Source of the DNA: Struthio camelus
Lineage: Eukaryota; Chordata; Aves; Struthioniformes; Struthionidae
Direction: 5' to 3'
NCBI RefSeq assembly: GCF_040807025.1
Contig: NC_090952.1
Coordinates: 24,983,068-25,047,067 of the forward strand
Length of the DNA stretch: 64,000 bases
The notes beneath the pieces were generated by a model. That model ran no database searches. It was not told where the DNA came from and saw only the letters and a program-made list of their open reading frames with translations. Shown in pieces: positions 45,501-56,000 of this stretch. The position numbers and the translations under genes are program-made. Position 1 is the first letter of the stretch. Each line of letters begins with the position of its first letter.

Positions 45501-48296
45501 ATCCGCTCCCGCGAGGCTCCGTTTCATTACACCGCTTGACCTTCTCTTTTCCCCTAGCAAAGCCGTCACCCCCGGAGGGGCTGTCGGTGTCCGTGTCCGG
45601 CCCCGAGGAGCTGCGGGTGGTGTGGAGCCCGCCGCGGGGCGAGACGCCGTCCCAGTGCCTGGAGTACGAGGTGCAGCTGGCAGAAGACCGAGGAGACGCC
45701 AAGGCTGCCTGGGCGGTAGGGAAAACACACCGCTGCTGGCAGCGCAGCGCGCCGTCGCTCGGGGAGGAGATGGGGCTAACCAGGGTCCTGCCTCGTGGCC
45801 GGGAAGCGGAGGCACGCGGTGGAAAACCCCGACCCGCCGCCCTCCCGCACGTGTTCCTGCTTAACACCGTGACCCCCCAGCCCCAGTGCTTGCTTTAACA
45901 ACAGCCCCCGGTGCAAGTCTCTGAACGAGCATTTTCCCCAGCCTGTTATGTCAGAAACTTCACTTACCGCATGTAAAGGTTGTTTTGGTTTGCTTTCCTG
46001 AATACAGGAGCACAAGCTGGTCCAAGGAAACTATAATTCTCATTTTGCCAAAGAAGCGGCTCATGACACAATGCATCATTTCTGCATACTGCTTATTCCT
46101 TTTGCATTATTCAGCTGCAGTTTTGATAGCAAAACTTGATAGCAAAAATAGCAAAAATTAATTAGTCATAGGGACATCTGACAGATATTTTCTTTCTTTA
46201 ATTGTCATATTCTAGATATGAATCTACTTAGCCAATTCCAAGAAGGATTCCGTAAATTAACATGCATAAATGGCGACATACATGACAGAGACCTCAGAAT
46301 GTATATATTTTCAGTAGGTTAATCTCTACAATCATCTTTCTGGCATTGGTTGGTCCAAAGCTATTGTGCAATCCTTTAAAACTGCCGAAACATAATCCAA
46401 CGGCTCATAGAGTCTGGGTAGCATGTTTGGAAACATCAGACCATGCCGGAGAGCTACTAGCTGTGGGATGCAATTCCTCGATTTTTGTTCTCTGTGCTGT
46501 TTTGTTTCTTAGTCTGTGTCAACGCAAATGGAGACCGTCTTTACCATTCTCAGAGCAAATCAAAGCCGTGTTTCATGTGTCCGTGTCAGGGGCAGAACAA
46601 ATATCTTCTGTGCTGACCAGGGCTTTTGGAGCGAATGGACGCAAGAGTGTTTCTCTGGTATGGAACCAAAACGCAACCGGCATTTCTTCTACATCCTTAC
46701 AGAGCCAGTTTGGGACAAAGTGCTGATGGCTGCAATGGGCATCTGCTGGTATCCGGTGCTGGAGACGGGACCCTGATCCAGCATAGTCATTCTTATGGCT
46801 TTGCATCTCCACAGCACTTAGCAGACGAGACCCAAAATATTAACCTTTCCTCACGAGCAAAAAAAAAGTGCCCTCAGGGCACCTTCTCCACCCACCCAGA
46901 GCTTCCAGGAGGATTCAGCTGCCTCTGCTACAAATGAGGGCTAATTTTAAGAGCGATAGGGGCAAGCTGAGAAGATAGGCCCTGCCTTAACTCCCAAAGA
47001 AACAGTATGTAACACCGGCAAGTCACAAAGCCTGGGCTCTATAGAGGCTGTCCCAGTGTGCCTTAGCCCTACCACAAGAAGACAGTTGCATAGTGGTGGC
47101 TGCAGATAAATGCTCTGCCGAAGGGTAGCAGGTCACCCGAACACATTGAGTTTGCTTTAAAAGAGGTAATGCGACTCGTTCTGCAAGCTGCCATTGCCTT
47201 ATTCACCGTCATTTCTCTCCACAGTGTCCAGAAAAGAGGACAAGCAGCTATTTATCCTCATTCCAGTCATTCTGAGTTTTTCCTGTAGCCTCATCATATT
47301 TATGTTGATTGGCCAGTGCAAGAAAAGGTAAGCACGAAAGCAGCCTGCACACACAACGTGCTTTCATACAGGTGTCTCAGACTCCAGTTATGCATGAAGT
47401 GATATATCAAATAATAAGAGCCAAATACGTTAATAGATACCCGAAGACTGAACATTAAATAGCAGCTTATATCCAGCAATAAGCATGGTGGTTTCTGATA
47501 TAAAATGCCTCACAACGAGCTATAAACTCATAGCAGAGCCCCATCTCTTGATGAGACAAACCTAGACTCTTTCTGTCAAGTGCAGCGCTTTCTGTGCATG
47601 CTCTCCACGTGTAGAGCAGCATAAGCAATGCTATTAGCTTGCCCCAAACCACTCAGCCAGCAGAATGTTTGTTCTGGCTATGGTAAAGAAATGCCATTTT
47701 TACGGGCTGAGGCTCATTCTCTTCACACTTATATCACCGTTTGCATTCATTTCCATGTCACATTGCACAGGGGGAAAGCTGATGCAGTAGATGAATTTGC
47801 CTGTATCCGAGTTATTGTCACTGATGACATTTTCCTCGGGTCAGAAGGATCACTTAGAGAGAACTGCTCTCCTGGTACAGATACTATTATCCTTTCCTTA
47901 CAACTGTATAGGGCGAGCATGTGGGTAGCCTTTGTTACATGCATTTAAGGCATCATTGATGAGGGAGAACTGGCTATAGAAATACTTTCATGCTCTTATA
48001 AGAGATGAACTAACGCATTTTGGATAGACGAATGCACGGGCTTTTAGACACACACAATTTTTTATGTTTTGTATCTACCTTTCAAATATTTTTGTTCACG
48101 AAATTTGAACAAAGAGCAGATGCTAGCAAGAGACCCATGGAAAGCAAATGCTCCTGTATTGTCACAGAGATGCCGCGGGGTTTCACAGGGATGCCACGGG
48201 GGGTTTACCAGCTCTCTCTTGGTGCTGGGAATAACAGCCTGTGTCCACTTCAGATCCCCAGCAGGAAAGCCGTTGCCCTTGTCCATGGGATGCTAA
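36451..48296 (+). CDS. IL13RA2: IL13RA2, interleukin-13 receptor alpha-2, nine coding exons
   Basis: Type I cytokine receptor chain that binds IL-13 at the cell surface and is regarded as a decoy because its cytoplasmic tail is tiny. Coding exons: 36451-36529, 39672-39823, 41719-41872, 42382-42502, 44218-44402, 45558-45715, 46513-46657, 47225-47327 and probably 48254-48296; all phases agree. The product has 379 residues, close to the roughly 380 of human. It shows a signal peptide (1 to about 20), fibronectin-III-type receptor domains with the C140/C150-x-W152 pair, sequons at N196 and N210, a WSxWS box read as WSEWT (322-326), a membrane helix (about 340-361) and a tail QCKKR. Residue patterns such as DPGLLG, CTWQPG, NIGC, YKDLTICVNGS and FCADQGFWSEW parallel human IL13RA2. 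The terminal exon is the weak point; all others are secure. Confidence 0.92.
36530..39671 (+). other. IL13RA2: IL13RA2 intron after signal exon
   Basis: 3142 bases with no recognised gene. It contains a T17 run at 37170-37186 and a T25 run at 39105-39129. Small frames on both strands are not supported. Confidence 0.8.
39105..39129. repeat. T25 homopolymer
   Basis: Uninterrupted run of 25 T in an IL13RA2 intron, directly followed by AG. Prone to length error in sequencing. Confidence 0.9.
39672..39823 (+). CDS. IL13RA2: IL13RA2 exon (first receptor domain, N-terminal half)
   Basis: Acceptor tctgctttag, donor AAG|gtaaga. Encodes VAPPQDLQITDPGLLGSLDI, then EWKPPLNVQTFNECTVKYKL and EYRNADDRDWK. 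Strong resemblance to human PPQDFEIVDPGYLG and ECTVEYELKYRN. Confidence 0.95.
39824..41718 (+). other. IL13RA2: IL13RA2 intron
   Basis: 1895 bases. A 200-codon frame (40717-41319, +) and a 197-codon antisense frame (41223-41816, -) have no recognisable domain, and the latter overlaps the next exon in reverse. Both are treated as chance in GC-rich sequence. Confidence 0.75.
41719..41872 (+). CDS. IL13RA2: IL13RA2 exon (first receptor domain, C-terminal half)
   Basis: Acceptor tttcaaccag, donor CAAG|gttagg. Encodes VIFTRKLKFRVGFDLSRPAE, AKVQTLLKGRCTND and VEVQSEWIHATFEVPLQ. GFDL, AK-x-x-TLL and CTN are shared with human. Confidence 0.93.
42382..42502 (+). CDS. IL13RA2: IL13RA2 exon (cytokine-receptor CxW motif)
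   Basis: Acceptor catttgacag, donor ATTG|gtgcgt (a less usual gtgcgt donor). Encodes GKLESEVKDFHCIYHDWEYL, KCTWQPGLLAPRG and VHYGLYYW. The C-x9-C-x-W pattern is the conserved disulphide of the haematopoietin receptor family. Confidence 0.94.
43576..43592. repeat. C17 homopolymer
   Basis: Uninterrupted cytosine run in a CpG-rich intron. Confidence 0.9.
44024..44037. repeat. G14 homopolymer
   Basis: Uninterrupted guanine run about 430 bases after the C17 run, so the two are complementary within one intron. Confidence 0.9.
44218..44402 (+). CDS. IL13RA2: IL13RA2 exon (second domain, glycosylated)
   Basis: Acceptor cacacctctag after a long pyrimidine tract, donor CTAG|gtaaga. Encodes YEGLDHAEQCDDYIQDHGIN, IGCMLQNLSQAEYKDLTICV and NGSAAATLLRPLYVTVRLQN, with sequons NLS and NGS. 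The pattern NIGC...YKD-x-x-ICVNGS is as in human. Confidence 0.95.
44403..45557 (+). other. IL13RA2: IL13RA2 intron, CpG-rich 3' half
   Basis: 1155 bases, with CpG density rising from about 45200 into the following exon. Frames up to about 160 codons on the minus strand overlap the exon and are shadows of its GC-rich composition. Confidence 0.75.
45558..45715 (+). CDS. IL13RA2: IL13RA2 exon (third domain start), extremely GC-rich
   Basis: Acceptor tcttttcccctag, donor GCG|gtaggg, 53 codons from AKPSPPEGLSVSVSGPEELR through VVWSPPRGETPSQCLEYEVQ to LAEDRGDAKAAWA. 46 of 53 third positions are G or C, against 24 of 48 in the next exon. Human equivalents are KPLPPVYL and CFDYEIEI. Confidence 0.93.
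45716..47224 (+). other. IL13RA2: IL13RA2 introns around the WSxWS exon
   Basis: Introns 45716-46512 and 46658-47224. Base composition falls sharply from CpG-rich to AT-rich near 45900. A TTCCAAGAA sequence near 46236 fits a generic STAT consensus but is unsupported otherwise. Confidence 0.75.
46513..46657 (+). CDS. IL13RA2: IL13RA2 exon (WSxWS box, here WSEWT)
   Basis: Acceptor tttgtttcttag, donor TCTG|gtatgg. Encodes SVSTQMETVFTILRANQSRV, SCVRVRGRTNIFCADQGF, WSEWTQECFS. The membrane-proximal WSxWS motif has Thr in place of the final Ser. Confidence 0.95.
47225..47327 (+). CDS. IL13RA2: IL13RA2 exon (transmembrane segment)
   Basis: Acceptor tttctctccacag, donor AAAG|gtaagc. Encodes VSRKEDKQ, then the hydrophobic helix LFILIPVILSFSCSLIIFML and IGQCKKR. 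The basic residues after the helix mark the cytoplasmic side. If the intron were retained, the AGG TAA created at the junction would stop translation at once. Confidence 0.93.
47328..48253 (+). other. IL13RA2: IL13RA2 last intron (if the terminal exon call is right)
   Basis: 926 bases, AT-rich, with no recognised element. It holds an alternative phase-compatible acceptor near 47770 opening a 59-codon tail, considered less likely. Confidence 0.4.
48254..48296 (+). CDS. IL13RA2: Candidate IL13RA2 terminal coding exon
   Basis: Acceptor gtgtccacttcag in the right phase, encoding SPAGKPLPLSMGC and TAA. It is favoured because the total length becomes 379 residues and a strong polyadenylation signal with a GT/T-rich downstream element lies 255 bases on. 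There is no residue similarity to the human tail that I can claim. Other phase-compatible acceptors are at 48188, 48593 and 55232 (see findings). Confidence 0.35.
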
Positions 48297-48580
48297 CTCC
48301 GCGATGACTGTACTGCCTGTGTTTGATGGATTGCTCTTAGAAGATCATCCCAAGGAGAGACAAGGAGCTCTGAGCTATCTAAAGTCCCTTTGGGCCTCTG
48401 CTACTTGCTGCCATTTACAAGGTTGGTTGTTGGATTTCAAGTCCTCAGCAGGCCCAGGAAGACCTCGGAAGAGTTTCTAAACTGATTCTGGAGCAAACTG
48501 TTTCTGATAAAGGGACAAGGGAGAAAAAGGAGGCAGTGGGAACAGCAATGAATAAAGACACCACTCTGCTGTGTGGGTTT
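48297..48580 (+). other. IL13RA2: Putative IL13RA2 3'UTR
   Basis: From the candidate stop codon to just past the polyadenylation signal at 48551. Its validity depends on the terminal-exon call. Confidence 0.35.
48551..48556 (+). terminator. IL13RA2: Polyadenylation signal, probably of IL13RA2
   Basis: AATAAA followed within 20-40 bases by ctgctgtgtgggttttttttt, a classical GT-rich then T-rich downstream element. It is the best such pattern after the transmembrane exon. Confidence 0.5.
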
Positions 48581-51500
48581 TTTTTTTTTAGAGTGTCAGC
48601 AGGAGGCACATTGAAGGGCAAGACCTCACACACAACGCTACCTACTAATGCCTGCAGATTGCCACTTTATCCCACTCCTTTCTCACCATTTCTTCCTCCC
48701 TAGTCCCCAAATACTCTATCTGCTGATAGTATTTAAATGCTGCCCTTGAGCTAACTGTATTTATTTCATCACCTGATACGCCTTATCTTTTGCAAAGCTG
48801 AAGTAGGGAGGCCTCAAGAGAAAATTTTGCTGTAAAAAGACATAGTCACAGCTATGGCAAATGACAGACAGCTAAAAGGAAAAGCAAAGGGTTACTCTGG
48901 CAAAGGCAAGAATGGGAGCTTCTCTAGGAACTGAGCACAGGTACCAGAATTCAGTGCAGTATCCCAGATGTCTCTCAATACCATGTACTCAGCTAATGGA
49001 ATAGCTGACTGGCTTTTAAGGAATCACTCCCTCTACTGATTGAAAAAAAAAAATCAGCACTACAGCTGGGTGACCCCCCAAATGAGACACTATCCACCAA
49101 GCACAGTTCTGGGTTTGTCCGTTAAAAAAAAATGAACTAACCCAAACCCATGTGTTTACTGTGCTTTCACTTCCTCTGACCAAGCCAGAGAACATATTTT
49201 CTTGTGGGAGTAGTTATTCCCAGATGGAAATTTCTAGTGCACGGGGGAAGCTTGGAAAGAAAATAAAGTTTGCAGCAATCAGATATGCAAAGAAAGAACC
49301 CTGTTAATACAGTCAGAAAACAACACAGCAAGCGATGTCTTATGCATCCAACTGCAAAATTACTCAGTCACTATTAGCTGCTCAGAGGGCAACAACCTAA
49401 TGCTCTTCGGGGAGCAATCAAAGAAAAAAAGCACCAGAAAAATCGGACTGGAGGAGAAATGAAATTACCCGATTGCTGTTATTTGGAGGAGATACAACCT
49501 CTGACCATACCCTCTGCTGCTTCCTGGGGCTCCTAGTCAGCGTTAGATGGCTTTACTTTAAAAATACTGGCAAGCATGCAACGGGCGCTGCAAATGCTGT
49601 GTTTTAACTCAATGAATGCAGCACGTTGGCTACGAGAGAAAGGAGCTGGACTGGGCACGGCGCTGCCTGATCTCGCAGAGGGCGGAAGGAACCATGAGCG
49701 AGCGAAGGAAGCTGAAACAAAGCTGACCCGGAGCACGGATGAATTCAGAGCTGAGCTGCTCGGCTGGGTTAACGCTGGGGTCTTTCCAGTGCTTTTAGGA
49801 TCCACGGGACTTGCGCGCATGCAAAACTGGGGAGCACTTGGGCTATGGGTCTTCAGGACTGCCATCATGGGCAGTAGTTATTGCATTAATAATAGTGGTT
49901 AAAATCCAAAAGTGCTAAAGGAAACCATTGGAATGAGGCCTGTTGAGCTTCCCTGCTCCTGAAAATAATGCCCAGTATGCCTTTGATACTCTGCCAGCCT
50001 GTCAAACCATTTAAATGGCTACTAAAAATACATGGCCACATTGTGAAACTCTCCCATTTGAAATGCAGAGTAATAGAGACCACCCTGGTGCAGCGGGTAA
50101 ATCAGATGTAATTTCACCCACTTGACTGCAAGGGAGCCCCCGACACAGATTGCACAGGCATCTGGGGTGCTCAACAGCCTGGCAGGCACCGGCACTGCTT
50201 GCCCATCCACCTGCCCCGCAAGGACAAGATCTCCATGCCTCTTTGGTGGGGGGAGCCAAGGCTTCACGCGGTGCGACCCCTCCAGAGTGCTCCATGCAGA
50301 GGGGACGCCAGCAGAGGTGGCAGCCTCGGAACACGTTGCCCACGGGTGCGAGTCCTCTGACTGCAAACTGTTGTACCTGCACGGGCCAAGCGCACAAACC
50401 CAAGCGACCAGGCAGTGAGAAGACCCCAGGTAAACAAATAGCAGAGCAAAGAGCCCACTTACAGCCCTAAACTCTTGCTAGGCCAAGTGCAGCTCAAGCA
50501 CAGAGCAAAAACCCTGCTCTAAGTAAGTCTACGGAAATGCCAGGAAATGTGCCAGAGGGGAGAAGTGATGCTAAGACCATGCTGGAGCTCTCTTTAGGCA
50601 CTGCTTTATAAGCCAGGTTAAGGCTTCTAGCCTAATTCTGTCCAAAAAGAGATAAGAAGGGAAGAAGAATGGACAGGTGGCAGAGGAACAGATGTTGTAC
50701 CTCCAGAGCTACAACTCGCCCCAGAAAAGATCAGAGCTGTTTCAGTAACCACAAAACATAAAAATCAGGCTGAAGTATGCCTAGAAACCTGCCTAGTAAC
50801 GGAGTGATAAATTAAGGACATCTCCTTATATCGGTATGCTGCGGCTCTATGTGCGTGTCTAGGTGAGGAAAGGCGGGCTTTGCCCTGGAGCGGCTTCCCA
50901 GCACCAGGCTCGTCCCCGCGCTCAGGGTCCTCCCTGCACAGCCGAGACACCTCCACCTGCTCCTCGCAGCATTGCATCTGCAGCACGAGCAACATCCGGT
51001 CCTCATACGTGGCCCTCTCTACTTCCTAACATCCTAAACCTTGCTAGAATTTCAGCATTACGCTCCCCCCGCCAAATCCGCAGAATTATACTAATTCCGT
51101 ATTCCTAATTACGCAGTCTTTGCAGCATAGCAGTTGACTCCATTTCCTGTAGTCCATAATTAATATTTTCAGTAAAGCTCTTTCAAAAGCAGTCCTTTGG
51201 CATACTCTGCTCTTATTGCTCCCAGCTTCTGTCCTGCTTCCACCGTGTTTTTACTGTACTCACCCCCGCCAGCTCTGGCGGGGCATGTCTTTGCCCGACT
51301 CGCACCAAGAACGCCTCTGCACACCCTCGAGCTCACGGCCTCGCTGCCCTCTTTGCAGCTCTTTGCTCCTTCGGCGCACGAGGAGCCGTGAAGGTTGCAT
51401 GGCCCCCGAGCCGGGGTGCGGGTGCGGGCAGCCCCGCGGCCGCTGGGTGTCAGCATCTGTGCTCCAGCACCAGGCAGAGGCAGAGCAGCTCCCGACAGCG

Positions 51501-51732
51501 TTCCCTAGTTATGGCCGGAAAGCCAGAGAGAGGAGACAACGGCTCTGAGACTGCACCGCAGATGAGCTTGGCGCGCTCCGTCCTGCCAAGCGGGGAAGCG
51601 TCGCGCCTTTGTCCCATCGTTCGGCGCCCGCTTGGCTGTTGGGTAACGTCGCCGCTGGCCACTCTCGGCCTCGTGGATCAGCGCAGCCGCGCTAACCGGG
51701 TCCTGCAGCACGCGCCCGTCCGGCGCCGCGGC
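48581..51732. other. Intergenic between IL13RA2 and the minisatellite
   Basis: No gene recognised. GC and CpG content rise from about 50100 and are high at 51290-51760, leading into the minisatellite. Frames of up to about 150 codons on both strands in this part follow from composition. Confidence 0.55.
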
Positions 51733-53092
51733 AGAGCCCAGTGCACCGATCTGGTGTCACCGCAGATCCTGGCAGCACGCGCCCATCCAGCATCACCGCA
51801 GAGCCCGGCACTCATCTGGTGCCTCCGCAGAGCCCGGCACTGACCCAGTGCCACCGCAGAGCCCAGCACTCATCTGGTGCCACCACAGAGCCTGGCACTG
51901 ACCCAGTGCCACCGCAGAGCCTGACACTCATCTGGTGCCTCCGCAGAGCCCGGCACTGACCCAGTGCCACCGCAGAGCCCAGCACTCATCTGGTGCCACC
52001 ACAGAGCCTGGCACTGACCCAGTGCCACCGCAGAGCCCAGCACTCATCTGGTGCCTCCGCAGAGCCCGGCACTGACCCAGTGCCACCGCAGAGCCCAGCA
52101 CTCATCTGGTGCCACCACAGAGCCTGGCACTGACCCAGTGCCACCACAGAGCCTGACACTCATCTGGTGCCTCCGCAGAGCCCGGCACTGACCCAGTGCC
52201 ACCGCAGAGCCCGGCACTCATCTGGTGCCTCCGCAGAGCCCGGCACTGACCCAGTGCCACCGCAGAGCCCAGCACTCATCTGGTGCCTCCGCAGAGCCCG
52301 GCACTGACCCAGTGCCACCGCAGAGCCCGGCACTCATCTGGTGCCTCCGCAGAGCCCGGCACTGACCCAGTGCCACCGCAGAGCCCAGCACTCATCTGGT
52401 GCCTCCGCAGAGCCCGGCACTGACCCAGTGCCACCGCAGAGCCCAGCACTCATCTGGTGCCTCCGCAGAGCCCGGCACTGACCCAGTGCCACCGCAGAGC
52501 CCAGCACTCATCTGGTGCCTCCGCAGAGCCCGGCACTGACCCAGTGCCACCGCAGAGCCCAGCACTCATCTGGTGCCACCACAGAGCCCGGCACTGACCC
52601 AGTGCCACCGCAGAGCCCGGCACTCATCTGGTGCCACCGCAGAGCCCAGCACTGACCCAGTGCCACCGCAGAGCCTGGCACTGACCCAGTGCCACTGCAG
52701 AGCTTGGCACTGATTTGGTGCCTCCGCAGAGCCCAGTACCGATCTGGCACCACTGCAGAGCCTGGCACTCATCTGGTGCCACCACAGAGCCCGGCACCGA
52801 TCTGGCACCACTGCAGAGCCCAGCACCAATCCTGGTGACCCTGCAGAGCCCAGCACTGATCCTGCTGTCACCACAGAGCCCAGCATCAATCTGACGTCAC
52901 CACCGAGCCCAGTGCCCATCTGGTGCCACTGCAGAGCCTGGCACCAATCCTGGTGTCACCACAGAGCCCAGCATTGACCTGGCACCACTGCAGAGCCCAG
53001 CACCGATCCAATGTCACTGCAGAGCCCATCACCAATCCTGGTGTCCCTGCAGAGCCCGGCACTGATCTGATGTCACCGCAGAGCCCAGCCTG
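51733..53092. repeat. Minisatellite: 58-bp higher-order unit of two 29-bp halves
   Basis: A 29-bp unit beginning AGAGCCC alternates between a CACTCATCTGGTGCC type and a CACTGACCCAGTGCC type, giving a 58-bp unit. The marker CACTCATCTG recurs at 51809 and then every 58 bases without drift to 52621 (15 copies). From about 52640 to 53092 the pattern breaks into diverged single 29-bp-type units. Since 29 is not a multiple of 3, the frame rotates and the open frames seen here on both strands are not genes. Confidence 0.95.
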
Positions 53093-56000
53093 GCCAGCTC
53101 TCTGGCCCAGCTCACCAGCGACTGCTGCTCCCTCATGCTGCCACGCCAGAGCAGCACGGGCACCAACGGGTCCTTCTCGGGATGGTACCTAGACCCTGAG
53201 ATGGTGTGAAGCGACACAGTCCTTCTGGCTTCAGCCTCAGCTGTCGAGGCTTCTGGAGTGTAATAACTAACGATAGCATCAGAAAATCTAAAAAGTTTCA
53301 TGGGCCGCGGCAGGTTTGCCACTCGCCGCCCCGCGCGGCTCCGTGTGCCTCTGCAGAGCTGCGGTTTCCTCAGGAGGGTCCACGGGTCTCATAGCTGCGA
53401 GGCAAAAGAGCACGGCGACGACTCTGCTTAACAAAACGATTTTGAGGCAACATGTTGTGGTTGAGGTGTCAGAACAGCTGAAACGGCTCTTCAAAGTGCA
53501 TGTGTCCAAATCCTCTTCCCCGGGTGCAGAGAAATACAATGACCTGCTGAGGAACGACAGCCACCACCAGGTTTGCATCGAAATCAGCTGTTCGGCTCCT
53601 TGCCTTCCTCAGGCTGGGCTCCTCCCGCGACGGACCCCTCTCAGACATGCCACGGGACTCCCCCGCCCGGGAAATGAAATGCCGTTTGAGCAGGGGTTAT
53701 GCCAGAAACTTTTCAAAAATAATAATAAGAATTAATAAATCCTAAACGTAGCCTGGACAACATTTTGGTGTTTAAACGGGGCTTGCTCCACGGAGAGCTG
53801 AGGGTGGCCCATCCTTCAGGGCAGTGGCAGAGCCAGGCAGCGTGTGACCAGGCTGTGGTCACTGCCTTCACGCATCTGTCCCCACCAGCAGCCATCCAGC
53901 ACCTCCACTTCCCCGAAACGCTGAACTGGGTGGTAGCATCCTGTCTGTGCTGGAAGATGCCAAACTTCTCACTCCAGTTCCTGCAGCTGGGTTGCAGGAA
54001 GGGGTTGGAGCCATGAGCTAAGCTCTGGCTCAGAAGTGGTCGTCTGCAAAATACTTGCTTCCTAGGAACATATTCTTGCCCAGGAAGCTTTGAATGTGGG
54101 TGGTAGAGGCATGTGATGCCTTCGGTGTGCTCGGGTGTTCCACTTCACCAAGGCCCCGCGGGATGCATTTTCATTTAGAAAAAGAAAATATCCCAAGTAA
54201 TAAATACAAGGTTTTTTCACAAAGCATGGAACAGTTTCCTGTAATAGAATTCCCTTATCTAGATATCTTTATGCCCTAAAAGCACTGGAATTCACACAGT
54301 GGTAGTGAAAACATTAATCAAATCGAAACATGATGTTCTTGGGAAGGATCTGCATTTCAAGTCTAAAATCTGCAAACTCGTCTGTCCTTCGCCACCCAGG
54401 AATAGCCCAGGGTCAGACTCGGAGCACCAAGGAGCTATTTATCTGCCCACGTTTAGAAAGAAAGGCTGCAGTCAAACATATGCCAGAAAAACTGAAGACG
54501 CTGGGTGCGAAAGCGTAGTCATTGCAAGCGCCCAACCTTTCCCAGCTTCGTTCCTCCTTCAGTTTGCCGGCGGTCCGCCTGCGCGGCCACCGCTGAGGGA
54601 GTTTCAAGGCAGCGTTTGCTGCAAGTCTGCATGCTGCTTGTGCAAAACATGCTTCTTCGCCAGCGTCGCAGCCGCCTGTCTGCCCTTAGCCACGCTGTCG
54701 TCGCTTCCCCAAGCCTCTCTCCCCACGTGGCGATGACACACGAGCACTACATCAGCAACAGCACAGGCGTGCAAATAGCTTATTAACTCAGTGTACATAG
54801 CTTTCTCTATGAAATGGCTATATCCAATTTACACAGGAGGAGAAACAAAGACAACGGATACAGGTCCTCATCCTGCATCTGGGCACCCAAAACATCCCTT
54901 GCACCCATGCAAGGTGCAAGGTCCAAGTGCAGTCGGAAGAGCCAGGCTGGCCAGGGAGCCTGGAGACAGCGGCTGTGCCACCGAGCGGTGTCTGTGAGAT
55001 GCATCTTTTGCCTTATAGTTGCTTCCAGTTTGATCCAAAGAACCTCAAGGTCTTTTGCTTGGGGGATAAAGATGTACATAAATATAGCACCTACGTTCCC
55101 ATTAAGTTAACACAGACGTTGGGCTATCACAGAGTCAGAAACAGCTATCAACCTGCTCAGAGAGTGCATTTGTACTTCTGGGGATTCTGGTGATTCATGC
55201 TTTAAAGCATCTGTTTTTTCCTTGTTACACAGGAACAACAGACTGGCCAGGACACCGTGAGCCCTGGTGAAGGATGCTTTCATGCCTTGTCTCTGCCATT
55301 TAAGCCTGTTCCCACAGAGACGCTGCATAAAGCCCATAAGAGGGTACCTCTTGCTTTTTATCTGATGATGTTCCAGCTCTTACCTGCTGAACTGGAAACA
55401 TGTCCAAAGTGTTGGGACTCTCAAACTAGTCTTGGCTGATAGCTACCCAGAAGTTTCTGCCCATACTGCCAATTTATTTAGAAAACTAACTCTGAGAAAA
55501 CAATAATCTTGCTGCCTGCCAGGTTCAGCTAAGTCCATTTTTAACAACAGAGAGCCGAAAAGGCCAGCAACACAATTTATTTTACTAAAGCAAAAGCATG
55601 GAGTTCCTGGTTGCACAACTGGAAACAGTCACAGAAGAAAAGCTTTAAAAAAGTCCGACGATGCAAGCGTAAAACTTGCACTTGAAGCCACTCAGCAGCA
55701 TTTTCTGAACTACACCAGCTATTGACAGCCCAACGGGACATTACCTCAACACTGCAGCTCTCCAGAGCAGACCAAGGCTGAGACCAGTAATACTCAATGT
55801 CCATGGATGTCCTGTTGTGGGTAAATAAAACTTACTTACGGGACTGAGTGCAGCCTGGCCCGGGCTAGCCAGCCCGCTTAAGTCTGAGAATGCAAATGAA
55901 ATATTGGTTCACGCACTTTGTGCTTGGCTCAGGGCTGAGAACACACAGCCTCCGTGATCCCTCGACTCCTCGCACTCCGCTTGCCCTCCTGGCAGGAGAG

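Noticed and set aside
47771..47948. Acceptor cacag at 47766-47770 opening a 59-codon IL13RA2 tail
   Set aside because: The phase fits, but the tail would be far longer than in the family, with no polyadenylation signal close by. The 48254 option gives the expected length.
51741..52919. Several frames on both strands inside the minisatellite, with repetitive peptides
   Set aside because: They come from the 29/58-bp repeat. A 29-bp unit rotates the frame, and no start, splice or conservation support exists.
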